Source of the DNA: Planctobacterium marinum
GTDB lineage: Bacteria > Pseudomonadota > Gammaproteobacteria > Enterobacterales > Alteromonadaceae
Direction of reading: 5' to 3'
Length of the DNA: 64,000 nucleotides
Assembly (NCBI RefSeq): GCF_036322805.1
Contig: NZ_AP027272.1
Coordinates: 2,976,001 to 3,040,000 of the forward strand
Shown: piece by piece, positions 44,092-53,240 of the stretch
How positions within the stretch are numbered: the first letter of the stretch is position 1
How the letters are laid out: the number at the start of each line of letters is the position of its first letter
Notes under the pieces: model-generated
Told to the model about the DNA's origin: nothing
What the model saw: the letters and a program-made list of their open reading frames with translations, nothing else
The model's database searches: none
Translations under genes and position numbers: made by a program

Positions 44092-45219
44092 TCAGGCAGC
44101 CTTTTCAAAAGGAATTACAATGGTAGTTCGAAGTCCACCGGATGGGTCAATACTAACATTGAAGCTGTACAATCCACCATAGAGTGTTTTTAATCGTTCT
44201 CCGGTATTGCGAAGTCCGACACCTCTCCCGGTTACACTCTGCATTTTTGTTTTTGCGATCTTGGTACCACTGCCCGTATCATATAATTCTAATTTGAGAG
44301 AGTCCTCATAAATCCCCGCCTTGAAACCGATCAATCCTCCCGACTCACTCTTTGCAATTGCGTGTTTCATGGAGTTCTCAATGATGGGTTGCACAAGTAA
44401 ACTAGGCACCAAAGCATGCAGTGCATCATCTTCAATATCAAACGCCAAAGAAAGCCTGTCGCCAAAACGAGTTTTTTCAATATCCAGATACAAGTTGATG
44501 GCCCTCAGTTCGTGCTCCAGGGCAATCTTAGTATCGGGATTATTATCTAAAGAGTAGCGCAAGAACTTACTCAATTTCACTGTCATTTGTTGCGCTTGTT
44601 CCGTCATTTCTGCTTCCACTAATGCATTGATAGCATTTAAGGTATTGCACAAAAAATGCGGGTTGAGTTGATAACGCAACATTTTTAGCTGTGCGTCGCG
44701 AGCGATGGCCTGAGCATTAATGCGTTGCAATTGGGCATCACGAGCTTCAGCTTCTGCGTCCAGCATAACCTTGTGCTCAGCTTCAAGGAGCTTGTAGTAA
44801 CGAATACCGTGAAACATACCCGCCCAACACAAAAAGATAAAGACACTGCCAAAATACCAACCGCCGAAATCAGCCCATATATTGATTTCATCGGTTAGCC
44901 ACAGGAAGGCTTGTATACGACCTGCTGTCCACACCAGTGCAGCAACCAAAACCAGAAAAAAGCCCAGTAACAAGCGAATGAAAATCCTTTTTTGCCATAT
45001 CGCTTTAAACGCAACATAGAGAACCTGGGTCAACAGAAAACCGAAAACCGCCTGCGCGATTGTGTGCAACGTGTAGTGCCATTCAAATTGCTCATACCAG
45101 ACAGTAAGCGAAAAAAAACTCACCAAGCTTACTAAAATCCAGAAACCAATCTGCCAAAGCCAAAACAAATAACGGGTGTCTTGCGCCATCCTGTGTTTAA
45201 CGCGCTCAAGATACTTCAC
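44092..45219 (-). CDS. LytS/YehU-type sensor histidine kinase
   Basis: 375 residues, GTG start with AGGGAG nine bases upstream. About four membrane helices fill residues 18-145 with almost no periplasmic domain; a short coiled coil precedes the His_kinase box with H188 in QLNPHFLCNTLNAINALV. The ATPase part has PSLLVQPIIENSMKHAI and GRGVGLRNTGERL. It is the partner of the LytTR regulator. Divergent from the sugar-porter gene, which is the probable target. Confidence 0.92.
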   Translation of the reverse strand: MKYLERVKHRMAQDTRYLFWLWQIGFWILVSLVSFFSLTVWYEQFEWHYTLHTIAQAVFGFLLTQVLYVAFKAIWQKRIFIRLLLGFFLVLVAALVWTAGRIQAFLWLTDEINIWADFGGWYFGSVFIFLCWAGMFHGIRYYKLLEAEHKVMLDAEAEARDAQLQRINAQAIARDAQLKMLRYQLNPHFLCNTLNAINALVEAEMTEQAQQMTVKLSKFLRYSLDNNPDTKIALEHELRAINLYLDIEKTRFGDRLSLAFDIEDDALHALVPSLLVQPIIENSMKHAIAKSESGGLIGFKAGIYEDSLKLELYDTGSGTKIAKTKMQSVTGRGVGLRNTGERLKTLYGGLYSFNVSIDPSGGLRTTIVIPFEKAA

Positions 45220-45605
45220 CCCATCTCACTCCCTAAAACTTTATTTATCTAATGCAAGTCAATAATTGTTATTGTACTTAGTGGGATTTGAAACGCATTT
45301 CGTTGCAAAATCCCTATTACTCAGCAGCTTTGCAGGCCTCTAACTTATGATGCTAAGGACGTGCAGAGCGAACACATATTACTACTAATTGTTATAAAAC
45401 AAACTAGTCTTATATTTAACAATTCACAAGCCGAATGAGTATAAATTATCGCAATGATTCCACTACACCTTGCACTGACCCCCGTCCATCTCATTTTAAC
45501 AGACGACCGAAAATAGGCTGTTATAAAGAGTTTAATTTAGTAACCCAATGCCGTAGTGTCATACAACAAACGACATTACTAGACTTCCAAGCGTAGAACA
45601 CAACT
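45220..45605. promoter_or_regulatory. Divergent intergenic region, kinase / sugar porter
   Basis: 386 bases, no gene. A palindrome CAATAA-TTG-TTATTG (45260-45274) lies near the kinase start, and TGTTATAAA occurs twice (45390-45398 and 45519-45527). These could be LytTR sites, but they do not closely match a known consensus. Confidence 0.35.
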
Positions 45606-47189
45606 ATGACAAATAAAGCTTACACAGTACAAACCGCGCAAATCGCACTTATCGTTGCATTGGGCGGTTTTTTAATGGGATTTGATGCTTCGGTAATTTC
45701 CGGAGTAGTAAAATTTATCGAGGCCGAGTTTGCGCTGACCAAAATACAGTTGGGTTGGGCCGTTGCGTCACTCACGCTCACCGCGACGCTGGGTATGATG
45801 GTCTCGGGTCCGTTGAGTGACAAATTTGGCCGCAAGCCCGTTTTAAAAGGCGCGGCACTATTGTTCTTTGTATCTGCGTTAGGCTCAGCTTTTGCACCTG
45901 ATTACACTACGCTAGTGATAGCGCGTATGGTGGGTGGCCTTGGTGTCGGCGCAGCCCTCATCATTGCTCCGATGTATATTGCCGAAGTCTCCCCTGCCCA
46001 CCTTCGAGGTCGCCTGGTTTCAATGAATCAACTGAATATCGTAATAGGTATCTCAGTGGCATTTTTCAGTAATTATTTAATTCTCAAATTAGGTAGTTCA
46101 GAGTCAAGTTGGGTTGCCACACTGGGTCTGGAAAAATGGCAGTGGCGCTGGATGTTAGGTATCGAAGCACTGCCAGCATTGCTGTATTTCATTTTCCTGT
46201 TTAGGGTACCGGAAAGCCCGAGATGGTTAGTAGCACAAGGCCGCCAGAGTGAAGCTAAACAAACACTAAGCCGCATTAACAGTGATGAAGACGCAGAGAG
46301 AGAGTTATTGCAAATTGAAGAGCACCTTAAAAAGGACGAAAAGGAAAGCAATGTCTCACTCGTTGAAAAACTTAAAAACTTATTGCATCCACGCTTGCGC
46401 TTTGTACTTTTCATTGGTCTGAGCGTTTCTGTCATTCAACAATTAACCGGTATCAATGCCGTTTTCTTTTATGCCCCAATGATTTTTGAGCAATCCGGTA
46501 TTGGCACCGATGCATCGTTTTTGCAAGCAATCGCGGTGGGATTAACCAACCTTGTTTTCACCTTTGTGGCTATTTATCTCATTGATAAAGTCGGCCGTAA
46601 GCTTCTGCTTGTTGTGGGCTTGGCCGGCATTGCTATCTCTATGTTTAGCCTGTCTCACGGTTTTGGTTCCGCGACCTACCAAATTACGCCCGAAACATAT
46701 CAGACGTTACCCAACGAAATTAAAATACCAGAGATTCAAGCCCTTCAAGGTGAGGTCTTTGACAACGATTTGGCATTCAAATCGAAACTGCGGGAAACCC
46801 TGGGCGAAGCTCGTTTCATTCAATACGAATCCGCTCTGTTAACCGCGGCCATTACCATGAATAAAAACCAGATTTTGTTTAGCATTATCGGCTTTGTGGC
46901 CTGCTTCGCGTTTTCGCTGGGGCCAATTATGTGGGTATTGTTTTCAGAGTTATTCCCCAATTATATTCGTGGTGTGGCCATTTCCTTCGTAGGACTGGTG
47001 AATTCTGGAGTGAGCTTTGGTGTTCAGCTTATCTTCCCTTGGGAGTTGGCAAACCTTGGCAATGCAATGACCTTCTTACTCTATGGTATGGTTGCAGTTA
47101 TTGGGTTGGGTATCATTATTAAGTGGTTACCAGAAACCAAAGGCTTGTCACTGGAAGAGCTGGAAGATCACCTTGTAAATAACCGCTGA
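45606..47189 (+). CDS. MFS sugar-porter family transporter
   Basis: 527 residues, 12 helices. Sugar-porter signatures: GGFLMGFDASVISGV, GPLSDKFGRKPVL, RMVGGLGVGAALIIAPMYIAEVSP split over helix 4, VPESPRWLVAQGR, QQLTGINAVFFYAP and PETKGLSLEELE. Between helices 9 and 10 there is an insertion of some 65 residues (about 360-420), longer than in XylE or GalP. It probably imports glucose or a short oligomer with H+. Confidence 0.9.
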   Translation: MTNKAYTVQTAQIALIVALGGFLMGFDASVISGVVKFIEAEFALTKIQLGWAVASLTLTATLGMMVSGPLSDKFGRKPVLKGAALLFFVSALGSAFAPDYTTLVIARMVGGLGVGAALIIAPMYIAEVSPAHLRGRLVSMNQLNIVIGISVAFFSNYLILKLGSSESSWVATLGLEKWQWRWMLGIEALPALLYFIFLFRVPESPRWLVAQGRQSEAKQTLSRINSDEDAERELLQIEEHLKKDEKESNVSLVEKLKNLLHPRLRFVLFIGLSVSVIQQLTGINAVFFYAPMIFEQSGIGTDASFLQAIAVGLTNLVFTFVAIYLIDKVGRKLLLVVGLAGIAISMFSLSHGFGSATYQITPETYQTLPNEIKIPEIQALQGEVFDNDLAFKSKLRETLGEARFIQYESALLTAAITMNKNQILFSIIGFVACFAFSLGPIMWVLFSELFPNYIRGVAISFVGLVNSGVSFGVQLIFPWELANLGNAMTFLLYGMVAVIGLGIIIKWLPETKGLSLEELEDHLVNNR

Positions 47190-47217
47190 TGGGGTTTGAA
47201 AAAAAACGGTAAAACTG

Positions 47218-47246
47218 AAAAAAGGTGACTGTAAGTCACCTTTTTT
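47218..47246. terminator. Bidirectional terminator between sugar porter and GH17
   Basis: AAAAAAGGTGACT (47218-47230), loop GTA, AGTCACCTTTTTT (47234-47246): perfect, with T runs in both directions. Just after it an 11-base sequence CAGTTTTTGAG occurs twice (47251-47261 and 47267-47277). Confidence 0.93.
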
Positions 47247-47283
47247 ATTTCAGTTTTTGAGGTTTTCAGTTTTTGAGTTGTGG

Positions 47284-48213
47284 TTATTTTTGCAATGCCG
47301 CCACAACGGGCTTTGGCGTCCTGTCTACACGGTACAGGCCCCAATGTTTCTCAGGCTCAGCGGGGTCTTCTGAGCCCTTCCAGGGTTCATCAAATGCTTC
47401 AAACACAAAACAAGTAATGCCCTCTTCTTTACACCAGTCCAATAACTCTGGCACATAGCGCGCCTGAAGTGATTCGCTGGCATTGTGAGGCTCCATCCCA
47501 CGGCCATTGGACATAGTTGTCCAGCCCGCTTCTGTGATCACAATCGGTACCCCGGGGTTAGTGTCACGTACCGATAACAAATTTTCTTTGGTGTAATTCA
47601 GCGCATTATCAATAGACTGGTACTCCCAAACTGGATAAGTGTGTACTGAAATAAAATCCAGATGGGGTGTTAAGGGCTGCAGCTTTTCTTGCCATGGCAC
47701 GTAATTTTCACAAAAGGTAACTGGTTGTTCCACAGCGCTTTTTACACGCTTTGCATAGGCCACCAGTTGCTCAACCGGAACCAGGTGATCAGTCCAGTCG
47801 ACGCTTGCTTCGTTACCAATAGACACCGCGATCACCAGGTTCGGGTAAGAATTAGCCAGAGCAATCATATCATTGATGTTTTTATTATTATTGTCGCGAT
47901 TTTGCTGCAAAACAGCATCCGAGTACTCGGCTCCCCAAGGACAATTTGGATTGCTCACCTCAGCCCCAAGATCGGCTCCCAGCATCACTTTAAAATCCAG
48001 CTCTTCGGTGGCGATCACCTCTAAGACGGTATGTGCATGCTGACTACAATCGTATAGTCGCAACAGTGACCAATTACCCTGTAGTATCAACAGATCCTGT
48101 TTAATCTGTTCGTAGTCAGGAAAAACACCAGTCCTTGGGTCCTGCCCTTCTCTATAACCTGAATAACATATTGCGTTGCCTGCACCTGCAGGCAAAAATC
48201 CTCTTGGAAACAT
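47284..48213 (-). CDS. GH17 beta-1,3-glucanase family protein, cytoplasmic
   Basis: 309 residues, no signal peptide. The GH17 barrel runs from ICYSGYREGQDP; the acid/base is E135 in VSIGNEASVDW and the nucleophile E228 in VITEAGWTT. VHTYPVWEY and FEAFDEPWKG are also typical. GH17 enzymes cut or transfer beta-1,3-glucan chains. Being intracellular, it should act on imported oligomers. Last gene of the phosphorylase-GH17-GH17 unit, 97 bases after the second GH17. Confidence 0.88.
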   Translation of the reverse strand: MFPRGFLPAGAGNAICYSGYREGQDPRTGVFPDYEQIKQDLLILQGNWSLLRLYDCSQHAHTVLEVIATEELDFKVMLGADLGAEVSNPNCPWGAEYSDAVLQQNRDNNNKNINDMIALANSYPNLVIAVSIGNEASVDWTDHLVPVEQLVAYAKRVKSAVEQPVTFCENYVPWQEKLQPLTPHLDFISVHTYPVWEYQSIDNALNYTKENLLSVRDTNPGVPIVITEAGWTTMSNGRGMEPHNASESLQARYVPELLDWCKEEGITCFVFEAFDEPWKGSEDPAEPEKHWGLYRVDRTPKPVVAALQK

Positions 48214-48310
48214 GATATTTATTCCTCACTTGATAGCGTTAGTGTGCACCTGAACGGTTGACGCGCATCACTCTGGAAACTGCACGCCAATAAGACTGTT
48301 GGCTGGGCTA

Positions 48311-49201
48311 TCACCAATATTTTGGTTTTCCGTCTTTATCCCAGAGCCCCCAATAGGCACCCACATCCCCTTCATCTGCCACTTTCCATGCTTCATCAAA
48401 TGATGAAAAATAAAACATATCGATATTTTGCTCTGCCACCCAATTGCAGGCATTAATAAAGTATCTAACTGCGTTTTCAAAACCCGGTTCAGCAGCGCCC
48501 TCGGCAGTGCCTAAATTGGGCCATCCAGTTTCACTGATAACGACCGGTTTGCCTTTACCTGCGGCCTTTGCGCGATAGACCATATCTTTCATGTAAACTA
48601 ATGCATGCTCGGCGGGATAGCCTTCCCAAAACGGGTAGCAGTTGGCAAAAATAACATCGCAGGCATCGGCCACATTTTGGTGGTCTTCGAATTCATAATA
48701 GGCATCGACGTAGCCCACCGGGATATCGAGTGCAAACTCCTTGGCCGCATTGATATAGGCAATAAGCTCATCTGGTGGTATTTCACCGCGCAAAAGCACT
48801 TCATTGCCAACCCCCAGCATGTCCACCACGCCGGCATCCACCAGCTCTTTGGCACCCTGCATTTCTGCATCGTTGTTTTCTCTATCGCCATCCAGCCAAA
48901 CCCCAACAAGAGTTTTTAAGCCGAACTCTTTGGCGATTGCGGGTACTTTTTCATTGCCCTCTGTACAGGAAAAGGTTCTTATCCAGTTAACGTAAGGCGC
49001 AATAATGGTGAGCCTTTCCCGAATTTGCTGATCGCTGATCTCGCTTCCAGGCTCTTGTCCCTCGACATAAGGGCTAAATGAAATGCCATGAATCTTATTG
49101 TTCAATAACTTCGCAACTAAACTACGCAGTTCATCAGCTGAATAGCGCGAAATGTCTAGTCCACCAAGTTGGCGGCTTTTATAAGGAATAGTACGACTCA
49201 T
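48311..49201 (-). CDS. Second GH17 family protein, cytoplasmic
   Basis: 296 residues, no signal peptide; GAGGAG six bases before the ATG. The N-terminus GGLDISRYSADELRSLV leads into HGISFSPYVEGQ. Catalytic pair: E134 in LGVGNEVLLRG and E224 in VISETGWPNLG; FSSFDEAWKV closes the barrel. It is only distantly like its neighbour, so the two probably differ in job, for example hydrolysis and transglycosylation, or different chain lengths. Ten bases downstream of the phosphorylase gene. Confidence 0.88.
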   Translation of the reverse strand: MSRTIPYKSRQLGGLDISRYSADELRSLVAKLLNNKIHGISFSPYVEGQEPGSEISDQQIRERLTIIAPYVNWIRTFSCTEGNEKVPAIAKEFGLKTLVGVWLDGDRENNDAEMQGAKELVDAGVVDMLGVGNEVLLRGEIPPDELIAYINAAKEFALDIPVGYVDAYYEFEDHQNVADACDVIFANCYPFWEGYPAEHALVYMKDMVYRAKAAGKGKPVVISETGWPNLGTAEGAAEPGFENAVRYFINACNWVAEQNIDMFYFSSFDEAWKVADEGDVGAYWGLWDKDGKPKYW

Positions 49202-49211
49202 GTTCAGCTCC

Positions 49212-52200
49212 TCACCCTTGAAACAAAGATTCGCCAGACAGGCTTAGTTTGATGGACTTGATTCTGCCATCGCGTTTAAACAAGTGTTCGCTGTCAGTTT
49301 GAGACAGTTTCAGATTTTCCGCTTGGTGTTGTGAACCATCATCGTAATGAACGGTCAATACAGGTGTCTCCGCATCCGCTATTTCATAGACGACAGGAAC
49401 CTGACACCAGGTAAAGCCCAAGCTATTTGCTGCAAGCGGCAAGGACTGCCATTGCTCGTTTACATCCAGATACTTGAAGCTAAAGGCTTCTTTACTGAAC
49501 TCTTGAGGACGGATCAGCACGGGATTAAAGGACGCACATCCCCCTTCTACCTTGACCCCAAGTTCAATAAACCGACTGATGACTTCTTCTTTAACTTGGC
49601 CGGTCATACCGGGTTGCTGCGCCCCGGCGTGTTTAGGCGTATGAGAGTATGGGTCGGTTGGTATAGCGCCGTATTGACCTGGGGTTTTATTGAAGCCAAT
49701 ACCGCTTCGTACTCGATAATAGAGCTTCCCTAGCCTTTGCAGGTGTTGCTGTTCAGCACCGGAGTATACCGCACGCTCAAAGTTTTCAGCCACCGCCAGC
49801 AATAATTTAGACACCATGTGCCAATAGACACAACCCAACCCTTCAAACCCGAACATTCCGCCTGAACGTCCAGTAAAGGATTTGTGATTGAATACCTTCT
49901 CATACAGCGACTTACAGGCCGCCAATTGTGCGTCATCCACGGTGTCGATAGCTTTCAGGCGTGCAACTAACTCGCCGGCATTAGTGATTGCTGAATTGAA
50001 ACGTACAACATTGGATTTGTCTTTCACTACGATGCGCGTGTCGTTATTCGCTATCATTAACGCAAGTAGAGGAATACTGTTGGCGTCGCTTTCAGAAATT
50101 GTATTTTTCTGCAAAAACGGGGTTTGTGCTCTATCTGGATACAACATAAAGGTATCGATGTCATGCCTGTAAACGTCGCTATCAAACAGCTTCTCCAGGA
50201 CATCACATGCGACGTCAAAATCGATATTACCTGTACTCAACGCGGATACTTGTCCTTCAAGCATTGGGTATAAGTAGGCCACCGAGCAGCTTTCACCATT
50301 AAATTCAATTAAGTTGTAAGCGTGATACAAACCGTCATCTGCACGGTTAGTGGCAATACAGTGATCGACTGCTGTTAACGCGTTGCGCAGTAGCAATATC
50401 ACATCGTCCATCTGTTTCTCAGTCTTACCGGAAAAACCGCCATTTTGATACACGGTTGCACGGTAGTCGCACGCCGCCTTACCCAGTGCACTTAATACTT
50501 CAAAGCGATATTCATCGCTGACCTGCTCGCCATTCAAGGCTGGCGCAACATCAGCAAGTGTCTGATTAGTGGCATCTAGCCAGGTCGCAACCTCTGCTGA
50601 CAGACTAAAGGCCTGCGACTTGCTCTCCAATAAATCGGTTAAGAATGCGATATAGCGGCGCATGTAATACAAGGTCACCATAGATAAGCCTTGGCCTACA
50701 AGCGCGTTATTGGCGTCATTCCATTCTGGTCTTTGGGTATTCAACCAGATACCGCCATCCAATACCAGATTACTCAGCTTAGTGAGTAATGGCACCAGCA
50801 GTTTTTCCACTAGATTAACCTGGTAAACTTCATTGCCAGCGCAAACCATCTTGCCATCTGATCCCATGTCTGCGACGCGATGCTCAATCTGTTGTGCCAA
50901 TGCTTCGTCGTAATACACCGTATCCTTGGCGTTACTGACCAGTTCCTCAAAGGTTTTTATTTTGTATGGCACATTGGCGTAACAAAAGATGTCTTGATAG
51001 AGCAACTCTCCCAGTTTATCAGGGCCAAACTTTTGCGACACTTCCAACAATTTTTGCAGGTATATGATTTGATGATCACCCCAATAACCAATGTAGCTCC
51101 AGGGATCATCTGGCTCTTCAACTTCCCAATCAATGCCCTCTTTGGTGATCCGGTAAGGGTTGTAACCGTCCATCGTTGAGGCGTTCACAAATTTAGCTAT
51201 CATTGCCTCGGCAAATTCAGGATAGCTGTATGCCAGGGCCTCCCAGTTTTGGAAAATATCACGCCAGTTGCCTTGGTAAGACAACAAGCTATTGCCGTCT
51301 TCGTCCTTCAGATTAATGGCGAACTGGTTCCAGGGACGGCTAGGATCACCGTGACGACGCCCAAAGGTGATAGGCAAGTATTCCTGCACTAATCTTTGTA
51401 ACTGTTTGTCTTGTTGATGGGCCACCAGACGAACAAGTTCCACAAACTCAAGCGTCTCGGGAAGCTCATTTAAGAATTGCGCGTTTTTGGCGAACACAGC
51501 ACTGTTAAACATGCTTATGGTTTTGAGCAGGTCGTGCTTTGTGACTGTGTATTGCTGATCGAAAATACCGCCGCGAAGTACGTTATAGAGCACATTTGCG
51601 TAATGGTGTTCAGCAACATTTTCTTCACCAGTGGCTTGAAAACCGTCTGCAGAAGCCATAATACGCGCCAGTCTGTCTGAGCCATCATCAATTGAATCAG
51701 CGATTCGTTGCTGCAATGCGGCTGAGCCCTCTTTTATCTCATGCAGTAACTTAACGGCGTCGCTTTGAGTCAGATCGATATCAGTTATGGTTTGCCACGT
51801 TGTGCTGGCTTCACCAGCAAGTTCAATGTCCTGATGCACCAGGTAAGCGCCGCGTATGCCACGACGATAATCCTCTTGCTCTACGTTGCCACCGCGACGG
51901 AAATGACCAACTTGCTCGCTACTTAACAATATTTTTGGATTCTCAGCCCCTAAAACAAAAGTGGTATTAACATTAAGCGATTCACAAGGCTCTGCTCTGT
52001 CTGTAATACCGGAGTACAGTGTGAACATGGCAAGCCCGGTGCTTGAATCTAGTTCAGTCCATTTGTATGCATCAACAAGATTACTGGAGTTGGTTTGGGT
52101 AAAGCGCGGCGTTCCGGAAGGCAGCAGGTTTTGCAAACCGTCTAGCACCTGCAAAGATTTACTCTCAGAATTTTGATTTATTAATTCACAAGTCCTGGAA

Positions 52201-52670
52201 AAACCATAGGTTTCTGAGGTCTCCCATGTATATTTGAAAACAAGTCCCAGTGTCTTATTTATCTCTTCAAAACAAATCTTGTTACCCAAGGTACTGCGGT
52301 ACAAATTGCGTTGAATGTCATACAGGGTATAACACTCTATATTGAAGGGCTCCCAGTAAACCAAACCATTATCAGTCTCAAGTCTGATGATAGTTTTAGG
52401 GCCTGTGTGATTCCCACTTTCATGAATACGATCCACTGTAATGTAGGGAAATAGTGCGGTTTCTGGGGAAACACGCCCCGCCGTCAGCCCGCCTGTAGAA
52501 GATGCAAATAACCAATGGTCATCTGGGGAAATAATACTGATAAAAAACGGCGCCATGCTATCTACATTGCGCACCGCATAATAACGCTCATTATTCAACG
52601 TTACGAATTCACCGCTAACATTGGAGTTTAAATTTTTTTCACTAACTACGTTGTTCATTGAGTTTTTCAT
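49212..52670 (-). CDS. Probable GH149 beta-1,3-glucan phosphorylase
   Basis: 1152 residues, no signal peptide, length right for GH149. The N-terminal sandwich has AVRNVDSMAPFFISIISPDDHWLF-type wording, then GGLTAGRVSPETALFPY. The (alpha/alpha)6 barrel region includes RRHGDPSRPWNQFAI, YQGNWRDIFQNWEAL, IDWEVEEPDDPWSYIGYWGD and GGMFGFEGLGCVYWHM. Such enzymes split beta-1,3-glucans with phosphate to give alpha-glucose 1-phosphate, saving ATP. Family assignment is from memory of GH149 sequences; GH94 or GH161 relatives are alternatives. First in the phosphorylase-GH17-GH17 operon and divergent from the GH16-TonB receptor operon. Confidence 0.75.
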   Translation of the reverse strand: MKNSMNNVVSEKNLNSNVSGEFVTLNNERYYAVRNVDSMAPFFISIISPDDHWLFASSTGGLTAGRVSPETALFPYITVDRIHESGNHTGPKTIIRLETDNGLVYWEPFNIECYTLYDIQRNLYRSTLGNKICFEEINKTLGLVFKYTWETSETYGFSRTCELINQNSESKSLQVLDGLQNLLPSGTPRFTQTNSSNLVDAYKWTELDSSTGLAMFTLYSGITDRAEPCESLNVNTTFVLGAENPKILLSSEQVGHFRRGGNVEQEDYRRGIRGAYLVHQDIELAGEASTTWQTITDIDLTQSDAVKLLHEIKEGSAALQQRIADSIDDGSDRLARIMASADGFQATGEENVAEHHYANVLYNVLRGGIFDQQYTVTKHDLLKTISMFNSAVFAKNAQFLNELPETLEFVELVRLVAHQQDKQLQRLVQEYLPITFGRRHGDPSRPWNQFAINLKDEDGNSLLSYQGNWRDIFQNWEALAYSYPEFAEAMIAKFVNASTMDGYNPYRITKEGIDWEVEEPDDPWSYIGYWGDHQIIYLQKLLEVSQKFGPDKLGELLYQDIFCYANVPYKIKTFEELVSNAKDTVYYDEALAQQIEHRVADMGSDGKMVCAGNEVYQVNLVEKLLVPLLTKLSNLVLDGGIWLNTQRPEWNDANNALVGQGLSMVTLYYMRRYIAFLTDLLESKSQAFSLSAEVATWLDATNQTLADVAPALNGEQVSDEYRFEVLSALGKAACDYRATVYQNGGFSGKTEKQMDDVILLLRNALTAVDHCIATNRADDGLYHAYNLIEFNGESCSVAYLYPMLEGQVSALSTGNIDFDVACDVLEKLFDSDVYRHDIDTFMLYPDRAQTPFLQKNTISESDANSIPLLALMIANNDTRIVVKDKSNVVRFNSAITNAGELVARLKAIDTVDDAQLAACKSLYEKVFNHKSFTGRSGGMFGFEGLGCVYWHMVSKLLLAVAENFERAVYSGAEQQHLQRLGKLYYRVRSGIGFNKTPGQYGAIPTDPYSHTPKHAGAQQPGMTGQVKEEVISRFIELGVKVEGGCASFNPVLIRPQEFSKEAFSFKYLDVNEQWQSLPLAANSLGFTWCQVPVVYEIADAETPVLTVHYDDGSQHQAENLKLSQTDSEHLFKRDGRIKSIKLSLSGESLFQG

Positions 52671-53240
52671 GGCAATTACTTTCTAATTAAAAATTTCAAG
52701 TCAGAACAGTTGCAACCTTTTGTTTTTAACTGCTCCAGGCCTGCCAGCTTTGAATTGCACACGGAGTCATTCTTCTGTACAGGAAATTGCGCCTATCACC
52801 CAGGTTCATTATCAGCAGGAGCTGACTTACCGACGACCAGCAAAGATTATTTTTGTTTTTAACCACAAAACATTAAAGAACTGATCATCGAAGGCAAATC
52901 AAAAGAGGTAAGATGGACTTTCACTGCGATAAGTCCGACTCAAAGCTGAAATCAAATGCAGGCACCGTGAAATAAGCTATTCACCCTACATTGCCACCAA
53001 AATGTAAACGCTTACTTTTTAAAATCTATGAAGTGTCCTATTTAACTTCTACAGAAACCAACTCAACGCATTTAACCCCATCGAATTTAACGTTTGTGTT
53101 ACATATTTTGAGAGGCATTTACATTTGCTTGGTGGTGGTGTTGCTCATTTCTGATGGAATCAGCCTCTTTTGACCAAGGACACAAACGACACAACCAAGC
53201 CTAGAGGACACACAACTTGGAAATCTTCTCGGAGAAAACT
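52671..53240. promoter_or_regulatory. 570-base divergent promoter region, phosphorylase / GH16
   Basis: No gene. It contains AGAGGTAAGATGG (52904-52916) with ATAAGTCC (52929-52936), the motif shared with 38.85 kb, and the LacI-like site at 53004. Both facing operons could be controlled from here. Confidence 0.5.
53004..53015. promoter_or_regulatory. Candidate LacI-family operator before the GH16-TonB operon
   Basis: GTAAACGCTTAC is a near-perfect palindrome with central CG, about 226 bases before the GH16 start. It resembles the site upstream of the LacI gene (24469). Binding by that regulator is inferred. Confidence 0.55.

Noticed and set aside
45264-45527. TGTTATAAA repeats as LytTR boxes
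   Set aside because: Spacing of 129 bases and AT-rich content do not fit the usual paired direct repeats; kept only as a note on the region.
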